Under the pieces are notes generated by a model. The model was not told the DNA's origin. It saw only the letters and a program-made list of their open reading frames with translations, and ran no database searches. A program made the position numbers and the translations under genes. A DNA stretch of 12,880 nt from positions 1 through 12,880 of the forward strand of contig CAMVNL010000022.1 of assembly GCA_947168785.1 (NCBI GenBank), written 5' to 3'. This stretch comes from an uncultured Clostridia bacterium. GTDB lineage: Bacteria; Bacillota; Clostridia; Oscillospirales; Acutalibacteraceae. Positions 4,912-12,157 of this stretch are shown here, piece by piece; within the stretch, counting starts at the first letter, position 1; each line of letters starts with the position of its first letter.

Positions 4912-6336
4912 ATGGGCAAAGCGAAAAAATTCATCGACAAGATCTGGTACGGCACCGGGGCCATCGGGCTGGACCTGAGCTACGGCATGTTTTACAGCTT
5001 TTTGAACAAGTATCTGACGGACGTGCTGAAGCTGAAGGCCAACTTCCTGCTGATCCTGACGCCCATCGCGCGGATCTGGGACGGCGTCAACGACCCCATG
5101 ATGGGCACCATCGTGGACAACACCCACACGCGGATGGGCAAATACCGGCCGTGGATTCTGCGGGGCGCGCTGATGAACGCCGTGGTGCTGGCGCTGCTGT
5201 TCAACAACCCTGGCATTCCGACGAACGGCCCGTGGATCTACGTCTATATCGCGGTGCTCTACATCGGCTGGGGCATGACCAATACGCTGGCGGATATCCC
5301 CTATTGGTCCATGGTGCCCAGCTTCACCACCGACCCCAAGGAGCGGTCGCTGATCGCCACCATCGCCCGGACCTTCTCCGGCCTCGGCCAGGGCATCATC
5401 ACCATCGGCGCGCCGCTGGCGATGAAATATATCAGCGTGACGGAGGCGGTCAACGATAAAGGGGAGCTTGTAAAGGCGTGGGACACCCGCAGCTTTTCCG
5501 TCATCTCCCTCTGCGCCGCGGCGGGCCTCATTTTCTTCGCCTGCCTTTCCGTGTTCAAAACCAAAGAGACGGTCTTCACCGAGGCGAAGGAAAAGTTCTC
5601 CTTCAAAAAGATCGTCAACATCGCCAAAAACAACGACCAGCTGCGGGTGTTCATGCTGTTCGCCATGCTCTCCAACGCGGGCTTTTATATGATTTCCGGC
5701 GTGGGCGTTTACTTCTTTGACGTGTGCGTGGGCGACGCCAGCCGTCAGGGGCTGTTCAACACCTTCGGCGCGGCGGGCTCCATTCTCGGCCTGCTGGTCA
5801 TTCCCATCGGGCTGAAGTTCACCACCCGGCGGCGGACCTATCAGTTCTCCCTGGGCCTTGCCGCCTTCGGCTTCCTCGGCATGCTGCTGGGGGCGAAGGC
5901 CTTCGATTCCCTGCTGATGCTCAACGTCTTCAACCTGCTGGCGCAGATCGGCACGGCGGCCATGTTCGTGTCCCAGACCGTCTTTTTGGCGGACATCGTG
6001 GACTACGGCGAGGTGAAGATGGGCTTCCGGGCGGAATCCGTCACCTTCTCCATGAAGGGCTTTTTGCAGAAGATGGCCTACACGCTGCAGACCATCATTC
6101 TCTACGCCGGGATGATGATCAGCGGCTACGACGAGTCGCTGCACGGCGCCAACTCCGCCGGGGTGAAGGCCTCCTTTGACCTGATGATGCTGGTGATACC
6201 GGCGGTGCTGATGATCGTCTCGCTGCTGATCTTCACCACCCGGTTCAGGCTGCACGGCAAATATATGGAGGAGATCACCGCCAAGGTGCAGGCCGCCCGG
6301 GAGAGCCGCTTGGCGGAGGCCGGGGAGGAAGCCTGA
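4912..6336 (+). CDS. GPH-family sugar:cation symporter (MelB-like MFS)
   Basis: This 474-residue inner-membrane transporter should have about 12 hydrophobic segments. The family signature is clear at 54-81: RIWDGVNDPMMGTIVDNTHT followed by RMGKYRPW. Asp57 and Asp61 match the cation- and sugar-binding aspartates of MelB helix II, and the RxGKYRPW cytoplasmic loop is characteristic. A second conserved stretch is DIVDYGEVKMGFRAE in the C-terminal half. GPH carriers import glycosides, pentosides or hexuronides with Na+, H+ or Li+; the substrate cannot be told from sequence alone. The AGGCGGG seven bases before the ATG is the likely ribosome site. Its stop overlaps the start of the TraX-family gene by one base (TGATG). 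No glycoside hydrolase lies next to it. The gene is GC-rich (line 5701-5760 has 37 G/C of 60), unlike the island to its left. Confidence 0.93.
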   Translation: MGKAKKFIDKIWYGTGAIGLDLSYGMFYSFLNKYLTDVLKLKANFLLILTPIARIWDGVNDPMMGTIVDNTHTRMGKYRPWILRGALMNAVVLALLFNNPGIPTNGPWIYVYIAVLYIGWGMTNTLADIPYWSMVPSFTTDPKERSLIATIARTFSGLGQGIITIGAPLAMKYISVTEAVNDKGELVKAWDTRSFSVISLCAAAGLIFFACLSVFKTKETVFTEAKEKFSFKKIVNIAKNNDQLRVFMLFAMLSNAGFYMISGVGVYFFDVCVGDASRQGLFNTFGAAGSILGLLVIPIGLKFTTRRRTYQFSLGLAAFGFLGMLLGAKAFDSLLMLNVFNLLAQIGTAAMFVSQTVFLADIVDYGEVKMGFRAESVTFSMKGFLQKMAYTLQTIILYAGMMISGYDESLHGANSAGVKASFDLMMLVIPAVLMIVSLLIFTTRFRLHGKYMEEITAKVQAARESRLAEAGEEA

Positions 6337-7118
6337 TGGAGACAATGGCCGAGCGCCCCGCCGTGCGCTATTATGAGGGGCAGGGGCGATTCCGGGGCTT
6401 TACGGGCAACGGGCTGAAGCTCTTTGCCATGGCGATCATGCTGATCGACCATATCGCCTTTTCATGGAACGTCAGCGACGTTTCTTACGACGTCTATTAT
6501 CTGATGCGGGTCGTCGGGCGGTTCGCCTTCCCGATCTTCGCCTATATGATCGCGGTGGGGGCCCGCCACACCCACGATATCAAAAAATATCTGCTGCGGC
6601 TGCTGGCGTTCGCCTTTCTTTCGGAGGTCCCCTTCGACAAGGCCTTCGGCTTCGCCGGTGAGGGACAGCTTGTGGAGCTGGAACACCAGAACGTGTTTTT
6701 CACGCTGCTGCTGGGGCTGCTGGCACTGGCGTTTTTGCAGTTCTTCCAAAAACGCCTGGGGCGGTTCTATATGGTCCCGGCGGTTGCCGTGCTGCTGCTG
6801 TTGATGCTGGCGGCAAGCTTCCTGAACACGGACTACGCCGACATGGGCGTGCTGAGCATCTTCCTGTTCTACGTGGCCGCGGATAAGAAGCCCGGCGCAA
6901 AGGCCGCGCTCTTCGCGCTGGCCATCATAGTGCTGGCCTTCGACTGGCAGGTGATCGTCAACACCATTGAGCTGTTCGCGCTGGTCTCGCTGATCCCGAT
7001 CCTGCTGCACAACGGGCAGCGCGGCGCAAAGATGAACAAGTGGGTCTTTTACGCCTTCTACCCCGGCCACCTGCTGCTGCTTTGGCTGATCGGCCGGTTT
7101 CTGCTGCACGTGATCTGA
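6336..7118 (+). CDS. TraX-family membrane protein
   Basis: This 260-residue polytopic membrane protein has about eight hydrophobic segments. It carries the family pattern: GNGLKLFAMAIMLIDHIAF near the N-terminus, GRFAFPIFAYMIAVG, then YLLRLLAFAFLSEVPFDKAF, the QNVFFTLLLG segment and a final YPGHLLLLW. TraX of F-like plasmids acetylates pilin, but chromosomal homologues in Firmicutes are separate members whose substrate is generally unknown, so membrane acyl transfer is only inferred. Translation starts at the ATG overlapping the transporter stop (TGATG), with GGGGAGGAAG as ribosome site, which suggests translational coupling. There are no conjugation genes nearby, so the name does not imply a plasmid origin. 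Confidence 0.9.
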   Translation: METMAERPAVRYYEGQGRFRGFTGNGLKLFAMAIMLIDHIAFSWNVSDVSYDVYYLMRVVGRFAFPIFAYMIAVGARHTHDIKKYLLRLLAFAFLSEVPFDKAFGFAGEGQLVELEHQNVFFTLLLGLLALAFLQFFQKRLGRFYMVPAVAVLLLLMLAASFLNTDYADMGVLSIFLFYVAADKKPGAKAALFALAIIVLAFDWQVIVNTIELFALVSLIPILLHNGQRGAKMNKWVFYAFYPGHLLLLWLIGRFLLHVI

Positions 7119-7214
7119 AAGAGGCGGCGGACGCGGCGGCAACGCGGACGACGGTAACGGCATTGGGGTTATCACACTGATGCCTCCCGACAAGCCGCCC
7201 CTTTCAAGCAAAAA

Positions 7215-7257
7215 AAGGATCTCTGAACAATTCCGTTCGGAGATCCTTGATTTTTTC
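7215..7257. terminator. Bidirectional intrinsic terminator
   Basis: AAGGATCTCTGAAC (7215-7228) pairs with GTTCGGAGATCCTT (7235-7248): 14 pairs including one T-G, with a six-base loop. The plus strand continues with GATTTTTT; the minus strand continues with seven T. It sits between the convergent TraX-family and dockerin genes and should stop both. Confidence 0.93.
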
Positions 7258-7280
7258 GTTTTTGTAAGGGGAGCTTGCGG

Positions 7281-8864
7281 TCAGCCGCCGATAAAGCCCG
7301 CCAGCGTGGTGGCGCCGGTCTCATAACCTACCGCCGTGCGCAGCGCCCAACGGGCGTCCTGCGGGGAGATCTTTCCGTCGAAATCAAGATCGGCCGCGCG
7401 GACTTCCCGGCCCGTTTCCAGCGTATCGATACCGACGCATGCCCGCAGCAGGATACGGGCGTCGACAGGCGTGACCTTTCCGTCGCCATCCAGATCGCCG
7501 GGCAGCACCAGCGTAAGGATCTGCTCTTCGGTCACCGTCTCGGCGCCTGCGGGGACCAGCCGCAGGTCAGAGCCGTCCGCGCTTGCCTCGGATTCATAGA
7601 TATAACCGGGGAAGGCGTCGAACAGGGCTTCCTCCGTCACGGTGGAGGCGATATAGACGAAGCCGTCCTTCTGCTGCACGATCTCGCCGGTATCCACCAT
7701 GGCGGCGGGATCGAGCTTTTCCTTCACGTCCTTGCGGATCACGTTGCCGCAGTTCACGCATTTGTATTTGATAAAGCCGTAGGCGTTCTGCTGCGGCGCG
7801 ATCATTTCCACCGTATAGATGTGGGCCTCCAGCGGCTGGGCTTCCACGCAGGTAAACCCGCAGTCGGCGCAGCGCAGCAGTTTTTCACCGTGAACGGCGC
7901 AGGTGGAGGCGCTTCTGACCTCTTCCGTGAAGCGGTGCGTCGGCGCGGAAAAGCTCCACACCTGCGCGGCGGAACCGTTATACGCCGCCAGAACGACCGT
8001 ATCGTCCTTCGCCGTCAGCACCAGGGAGGGATCCTCGGCGCTGCGGATCACATAGCCGCCCGCCACAGGCTCCGGCAGCCATGCCGTCTTTTCATTTTCA
8101 CCGCAGGCGATGGAGACCGCCACGCCGTTCTCTGTCAATTCCGCCAGAGCGGCCGCCGTCTCTTTGTGTTCCTTCGTCAGGGTATAGAGGGCCGCGTCCG
8201 CGTCGGTTTCCGAAACGGTCCGGGCCGCCTTGCCGAGATAAAGACCGGTGAGGACGTTGTAAACGCCGTATCGGCCCTCGGTCAACTCATGATAGACCAC
8301 GGAATCGCCGCCGCGCATCACTTCATCATAGGAAACGGCGTGATAGATGCCGCTGATGGTCCAGCCGGATTTGCTGAACGCGCGGTTATACATGACGCCG
8401 TTCTGCGAATCGCCGTTGCTGTCGTAGACGTAATAGTTGTTCGCGTCCTCCCAGAGATAGATCGCGGAATGCCGGCCGCCGTTCAGCTTGATGAAGTCCC
8501 CCAGCACCGGGGTCTCGGCGCTCTGCAGGTGCCAGTAGCGCTCGCCGAACAGATAGTAGAACACGTAGTTGGCAAAGGCCCGGCAGGACCAGCTTTCGGC
8601 GTCGCTGCCCGCGACCACGTCCGCGCCGGAGGGAAGACCGCCCCGGGAGGGGATCAGGGACAGGCGGCAGTTATCGCTCTGATTGGAATAACAGGCGTTG
8701 CCGTCCACGGTAAAGAACGTACCGGTATCGTAAACCGCTCTGAGCTCATCCAGTTTTTTCTGTACAACGTTGGCGGAGGCTGTCGCCGGAAAAACGAAGG
8801 GCGCCGCCGCGGCAACGATCGCAACGGCCATCACCGCCGCGAGGATCTGTTTTATATGTTTCAT
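7281..8864 (-). CDS. Secreted multidomain dockerin protein with cysteine-peptidase/CHAP-like head
   Basis: This 527-residue exported protein has a signal peptide at 1-31 (A-S-A cleavage motif). Residues about 35-175 look like a papain-like or CHAP-type fold: Cys94 in SWSCRAFANYVFYYLFG, then GDFIKL, His132 in GGRHSAIYLW and Asp148 in YYVYDSNGD, a plausible Cys-His-Asp triad. A RICIN-type stretch follows (YVIRSAEDPSLVL to QVWSF, 271-305). A cysteine-rich segment (322-372) has CADC and CVNC pairs like the small zinc-ribbon-like repeats of gut clostridial surface proteins. The C-terminus (456-515) is a type I dockerin with calcium loops at Asp457/459/461/468 and Asp492/494/496/503. AGGAG lies 11 bases before the ATG. 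Its promoter is at 8898-8926. The substrate, peptide or peptidoglycan, is not known; the catalytic call is inference from motif order. Confidence 0.87.
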   Translation of the reverse strand: MKHIKQILAAVMAVAIVAAAAPFVFPATASANVVQKKLDELRAVYDTGTFFTVDGNACYSNQSDNCRLSLIPSRGGLPSGADVVAGSDAESWSCRAFANYVFYYLFGERYWHLQSAETPVLGDFIKLNGGRHSAIYLWEDANNYYVYDSNGDSQNGVMYNRAFSKSGWTISGIYHAVSYDEVMRGGDSVVYHELTEGRYGVYNVLTGLYLGKAARTVSETDADAALYTLTKEHKETAAALAELTENGVAVSIACGENEKTAWLPEPVAGGYVIRSAEDPSLVLTAKDDTVVLAAYNGSAAQVWSFSAPTHRFTEEVRSASTCAVHGEKLLRCADCGFTCVEAQPLEAHIYTVEMIAPQQNAYGFIKYKCVNCGNVIRKDVKEKLDPAAMVDTGEIVQQKDGFVYIASTVTEEALFDAFPGYIYESEASADGSDLRLVPAGAETVTEEQILTLVLPGDLDGDGKVTPVDARILLRACVGIDTLETGREVRAADLDFDGKISPQDARWALRTAVGYETGATTLAGFIGG

Positions 8865-8897
8865 AAAAAATAATACTCCTGGAAAAAATCGGGATTC

Positions 8898-8926
8898 ATT
8901 CTACACCAAACGGACCGTTTTGTCAA
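8898..8926 (-). promoter_or_regulatory. Promoter of the dockerin gene (sigma-A)
   Basis: On the minus strand: TTGACA (8921-8926), 17-nt spacer and TAGAAT (8898-8903). This is near-consensus. Transcription would start near 8891, about 27 bases before the ATG at 8864. Confidence 0.88.
8908..8920. promoter_or_regulatory. Operator-like palindrome in the promoter spacer
   Basis: AAACGG-A-CCGTTT is a perfect inverted repeat with 6-bp arms around a single base. It lies wholly between the -35 and -10 boxes, where a bound repressor would block polymerase. The protein that would bind it is unknown. Confidence 0.5.
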
Positions 8927-9033
8927 GTGAAGCACTTTCATTTTAGACCTTCGTTGTTAAAACTTACTTAAAAAACCGAAAAATTGTTCACGTTCAACGG
9001 AATCTTATCCCGCCTGATATTTCCTTAATGGAC

Positions 9034-9067
9034 AAAAAAAGCACAGGCGAACGTCTGCCCGCCTGTG
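9034..9067 (-). terminator. Intrinsic terminator after the second transporter
   Basis: On the minus strand CACAGGCG (9060-9067) and CGCCTGTG (9042-9049) form a perfect 8-bp stem around a ten-base loop, followed by C and seven T (9034-9040). It lies about 30 bases past the transporter stop. Confidence 0.9.
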
Positions 9068-9098
9068 TCAAAGATCCGGTTCAATTGTCTGTGCGCGC

Positions 9099-10673
9099 TT
9101 ATTTGCCCACTTTCATCTGCTCTTCCGCCAGGGCCTCGACGGCCTCTTTGTCGCCGCTGGAGACCACGGCGGCGGCGTCTTTTCTGCGCTGCAGCAGCTC
9201 CGCGTACATGCGCTCTTTCTTCTTGCCGTGCAGGTCGTAGAACAGCATGGGGAAGATGCCCAGCGCCCCGGTGACGGCGGGCACGATGGTGAACATGGCG
9301 AAGAGATAGAACTTCACGTAGTCCGGCTGCTCGCGGCCGCTGGTGTAGGCGTCCTGATCGTAGCCCACCCACTTTTTCAGGGCGGTGGTGACAACGGTGC
9401 TGGCGCTGCCGGCCACCTTTTGGGCAAGGCCCTTGGCGACGGAGGTCATGGCCTCGGTGCGGTAGCCGTTCTTCCACTCGCAGTAGTCCATGGATTCGTT
9501 ATAAAGCTCGGTGCCGATGACGGAACGCAGGCCGTAGAACAGGGTCCACAGCACCTCCCAGGTGGCCATGATAAAGAACATGGCCAGCTTGGAGCGGAAC
9601 AGGCCGCCCTTGAAGGTCTTGGGGTTGAACCCGATGCAGCCGAGACCGAACACGCCCAGCAGCAGGAAATTGTTGATGTAGTGGCTGACGATATACAGCA
9701 GCCGGCTGGAGAAGTGACGACGGAACCAGGGCACGTAGGAGAAGGACACCGGCGATAGCGGCGCGGCGGGGATACCCGCGATCAGCGTCATGGAGCCGAA
9801 GTGGAGCACGTCCTGGTAATAGATGGTCTTGCTGCCGCCGATGCCGAAGCCGGAAAGGAAATCCGACAGGGTGAGCAGCAGGATGGGCTTGTTGTTGGCG
9901 ATGGACTTCAGGGAGCTCATCACGCTGGGGGATTTGATGGACTGCATGATGCGCTCGCGGGAATTCATGAAGAACCAGAGGCTCATGCCGCTGGAGAGGA
10001 GCGTGGTAAGGGTGCCCATGCCCACGAAGGCGGCGAGGAACTGGCCCTCGATGGTGCCCTTTTTGATCTTCTTGTTGTCGATCAGGTCCAGCAGCACCGT
10101 CATGATCTGCTCCGGCAGCTTTTCGCCGAAGGTGCCCGAGGCGAAGTTGGCGATGGTGATGAGCCTTGTGCGGTCAACAGGGTGCGGCGTGATGGTGGAC
10201 AAAAGCCCCGTGCGGGCGATGGCCTGGAAGGTGCCCACCCCCTCGCGGATGATGGCCAGCACCAGGTAGAAGACGAACTTCACCATCGACTTGGAGGACA
10301 GCCCGCCGAACAGAATGGGCTGGAACCAGTACAGCAGCGTAAGAATACAGCCGGGCACCGCCAGCAGCATCAGATAGGGCTTGAACTTGCCCCAGCGGGT
10401 GCGGGTCTTTTCCACAATGGCGGCGGTGAACACGTCGTTCACGATGTCCCAGATGCTGTTGATGAACTTGGCGACGGTCTGCAGGCCGAGATCCACCTTC
10501 AGGATGCTGGTGATAAAACGCTCGTCAAAGACGTTGATGTTCAGGCTCTGGGCGGCGTCCCACAGGACGAAGCCCACCGTCTCCTTCGTGCCGACGTAGC
10601 GCCGGTTTTCGTATACGTAATGCAGTTGTTCTTCCGAAAACTCCTGCTCGTTTGCCAAGGGCTCGTTTGCCAA
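9099..10673 (-). CDS. GPH/MFS-type transporter
   Basis: This 524-residue polytopic membrane protein has about 12 hydrophobic segments. It has the GPH-type helix II signature in altered form: SIWDIVNDVFTAAIVEKTRT (73-92) and RWGKFKPY (93-100). Asp76 and Asp80 match the MelB aspartates, while the Asp that usually precedes the x-T-x-T-R loop is Glu88. A second family stretch is YNESMDYCEWKNGYRTEAM. The C-terminus is a charged cytoplasmic tail (HGKKKERMYAELLQRRKDA onward). It is longer and more divergent than the GPH protein at 4912, so a different substrate is likely. The start is a TTG at 10673, eight bases after GGGGG; a second TTG at 10658 lies in a duplicated 13-base unit and is an alternative start. 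No ATG fits. It is monocistronic with its own promoter and terminator. Confidence 0.88.
   Translation of the reverse strand: MANEPLANEQEFSEEQLHYVYENRRYVGTKETVGFVLWDAAQSLNINVFDERFITSILKVDLGLQTVAKFINSIWDIVNDVFTAAIVEKTRTRWGKFKPYLMLLAVPGCILTLLYWFQPILFGGLSSKSMVKFVFYLVLAIIREGVGTFQAIARTGLLSTITPHPVDRTRLITIANFASGTFGEKLPEQIMTVLLDLIDNKKIKKGTIEGQFLAAFVGMGTLTTLLSSGMSLWFFMNSRERIMQSIKSPSVMSSLKSIANNKPILLLTLSDFLSGFGIGGSKTIYYQDVLHFGSMTLIAGIPAAPLSPVSFSYVPWFRRHFSSRLLYIVSHYINNFLLLGVFGLGCIGFNPKTFKGGLFRSKLAMFFIMATWEVLWTLFYGLRSVIGTELYNESMDYCEWKNGYRTEAMTSVAKGLAQKVAGSASTVVTTALKKWVGYDQDAYTSGREQPDYVKFYLFAMFTIVPAVTGALGIFPMLFYDLHGKKKERMYAELLQRRKDAAAVVSSGDKEAVEALAEEQMKVGK
10646..10673 (-). repeat. Tandem 13-bp repeat containing two candidate TTG starts
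   Basis: TTGGCAAACGAGC on the minus strand occurs at 10661-10673 and again at 10646-10658, period 15 bases. Each unit reads TTG-GCA-AAC-GAG, so the in-frame start region is doubled (M/L-A-N-E twice). Confidence 0.85.
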
Positions 10674-10719
10674 AATCAGTTCCCCCTTTTTCCTGACTTC
10701 CGATCAAAACAATCAATCG

Positions 10720-10751
10720 TTGTCATCTGTTCATTGCGTATCAGATAACAA
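10720..10751 (-). promoter_or_regulatory. Hairpin at the 5' end of the transporter mRNA
   Basis: On the minus strand TTGTTATCTG (10742-10751) pairs with CAGATGACAA (10720-10729): ten pairs with one T-G and a 12-base loop. It starts within a few bases of the predicted transcription start near 10753. It could stabilise the mRNA, or the inverted repeat could be an operator. It does not match a riboswitch class I know. Confidence 0.55.
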
Positions 10752-10759
10752 TTCAGTTT

Positions 10760-10788
10760 ATCATACCATGTCCGGCGGGGGTTTTCAA
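10760..10788 (-). promoter_or_regulatory. Promoter of the second transporter (sigma-A)
   Basis: On the minus strand: TTGAAA (10783-10788), 17-nt spacer, extended -10 TGG-TATGAT (TATGAT at 10760-10765). The leader to the TTG start is about 80 bases. Confidence 0.85.
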
Positions 10789-10801
10789 GTGTTTCGGATT
10801 T

Positions 10802-10849
10802 AACGCCCCGATTTTGGGCGATAATGCACAAATCGGGGCGTTCGTTTTT
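10802..10849 (+). terminator. Strong terminator-like hairpin between kinase and transporter genes
   Basis: AACGCCCCGATTT (10802-10814) and AAATCGGGGCGTT (10830-10842) form a perfect 13-bp stem with a 15-base loop. The T-run (CGTTTTT, 10843-10849) follows on the plus strand, though both flanking genes run on the minus strand. On the minus strand only TTAAATCC follows. It may still stop transcripts from the histidine kinase gene imperfectly, or block antisense transcription entering that gene region. Confidence 0.65.
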
Positions 10850-10897
10850 GTCATATTTCATATTGCTGCGGGCGGGCAGAAGAACCCGACCGGGGCG

Positions 10898-12157
10898 TCA
10901 CGCCGGCAGCGTGGCGGTGATGGTAAACAAGCCCTCGTCGGAAAGCTCGGCTTTGATCTTGCCGCCGTGCTGCTCCGTGATGGCCTTGGCGGTGGAAAGC
11001 CCGATGCCGTGGCCGCCGGTCTCGGAGTTGCGGGATCGGTCCGCCCGGTCAAACCGGTCGAAGATGCGGCCCATATCCTCCTTGGTCACGTTGCCCGCGG
11101 TGGGATTTGCCACGGAGAACACGATATGACGGCCCTGCCGGCCGAGGCGCACGGTCACTTCCCCGCCGGGGGAGGCGTATTTCACCGCGTTATCCAGCAG
11201 CAGGGTGAACAGCCGGCTGACGGTCTCCGCGTTGCCGTGCATGACGACGCCGGGGCGGATCTCCGCCCGAAGCGTCTTGCCCTCCGCCTGCGCCAGATGG
11301 GCAAAGGCGGGGGTCAGCTCCTCCGCCAGGTCCGTGACGGAGAAGTCCTCTTTTTTCAGCGCCGCCTCGTCCTCCTCCATGCGGGCCAGGTACACCAGCT
11401 TTTCCGTCAGCGCCTTCAGCCGCTTGGTCTGCCCCCGGATATCGTCAAGGCTTTCGTTGTCGCCCAGGTCGCACTCCAGCAGATCCACGTTGGCGTTGAT
11501 CACCGTCAGGGGCGTTTTGATCTCGTGGCCCGCGTCCGTAATGAACCGCTTCTGCTTTTCATAGCTTTCCGCGATGGGGCGAATCATGCGGCCGGAGAGG
11601 AAATAGACGATGACGAACACCGCGGCAAAGCCGAGAAACGCCATGCCCGCGCTGGCGAAGAGGAAGTAGCGGAAATTTTCCAGCCCGTGGCGGCTGTCAA
11701 GGAAGGTGATCTTCGCGCAGCCGTCCGCCCCGCGTGAAACGGCGTAGCGGTAAATGCCGTAAAAGCCCTTCTCTCTGCCGGAAGAGAGCGCCTCCCGCGC
11801 CATCGTCACCGCGCCTTCGCTGTCAACGGAGGCGATGCGGCCCGTATCCACCAGCGCCACGCCGCCGTCTTCTTTTATCACCACGAAGAAAAAGCGCGAT
11901 TCGTAGGGGGTCTCGTCGTTGATGCGCTTGGGCTTCTCCCAGTGCATGCCGGGCGCCGCGTCGGTGGGGGTATGCTTCTCTTTTTTATCCTCCGGGAATT
12001 TGCCGTCGTTCTGGCTGAGGTAAAGCAGCACCTCGTCGGCGTTTTCCACGACGAAGTGATAATTGATCAGGTTCATGCCGGCGACGACCACCGTCAACAG
12101 CGCCAGAAGCGAGGTCATCGTCAGCAGCACGACCTTTTTCCGCAGCTTTTTAATCAT
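10898..12157 (-). CDS. Sensor histidine kinase of a two-component system
   Basis: This 419-residue membrane kinase has a first transmembrane helix (about 9-31), an extracytoplasmic sensor region (about 32-163) and a second helix (about 164-188). The cytoplasmic part has the phospho-acceptor His211 in DAGHEIKTPLT, and a catalytic domain with N box LLLDNAVKYAS (Asn323), F-box-like GRIFDRFDRADRSRNSE and G2 box GGHGIGLSTAKAI. The usual DxGxGI G1 box is replaced by a short NPTAGN stretch (351-356), a variant I know from many clostridial kinases that keep activity. The start is the ATG at 12157, where GGAGGAG lies just upstream inside the regulator gene; the frame extends further left, but those residues are out-of-frame translation of the regulator. 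It overlaps the regulator gene by eight bases (ATGATTAA). The sensed signal is unknown. Confidence 0.95.
   Translation of the reverse strand: MIKKLRKKVVLLTMTSLLALLTVVVAGMNLINYHFVVENADEVLLYLSQNDGKFPEDKKEKHTPTDAAPGMHWEKPKRINDETPYESRFFFVVIKEDGGVALVDTGRIASVDSEGAVTMAREALSSGREKGFYGIYRYAVSRGADGCAKITFLDSRHGLENFRYFLFASAGMAFLGFAAVFVIVYFLSGRMIRPIAESYEKQKRFITDAGHEIKTPLTVINANVDLLECDLGDNESLDDIRGQTKRLKALTEKLVYLARMEEDEAALKKEDFSVTDLAEELTPAFAHLAQAEGKTLRAEIRPGVVMHGNAETVSRLFTLLLDNAVKYASPGGEVTVRLGRQGRHIVFSVANPTAGNVTKEDMGRIFDRFDRADRSRNSETGGHGIGLSTAKAITEQHGGKIKAELSDEGLFTITATLPA

Noticed and set aside
4894..6345. 483-residue open frame antisense to the GPH transporter
   Set aside because: It is H/Q/R/G-rich without family motifs, a typical shadow of a GC-rich gene; the sense strand has clear GPH motifs and a ribosome site.
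6336..7118. TraX name as evidence for a conjugative plasmid
   Set aside because: No tra, relaxase or coupling genes are nearby, and chromosomal TraX-family proteins are common in Firmicutes.
7275..8873. 532-residue open frame antisense to the dockerin gene
   Set aside because: Its length comes from biased codon use on the sense strand; composition is unlike a real protein and no start signals were seen.
9801..11737. Long plus-strand frames opposite the second transporter and the histidine kinase
   Set aside because: Both genes on the minus strand show conserved motifs across the same bases; the plus frames are shadows.
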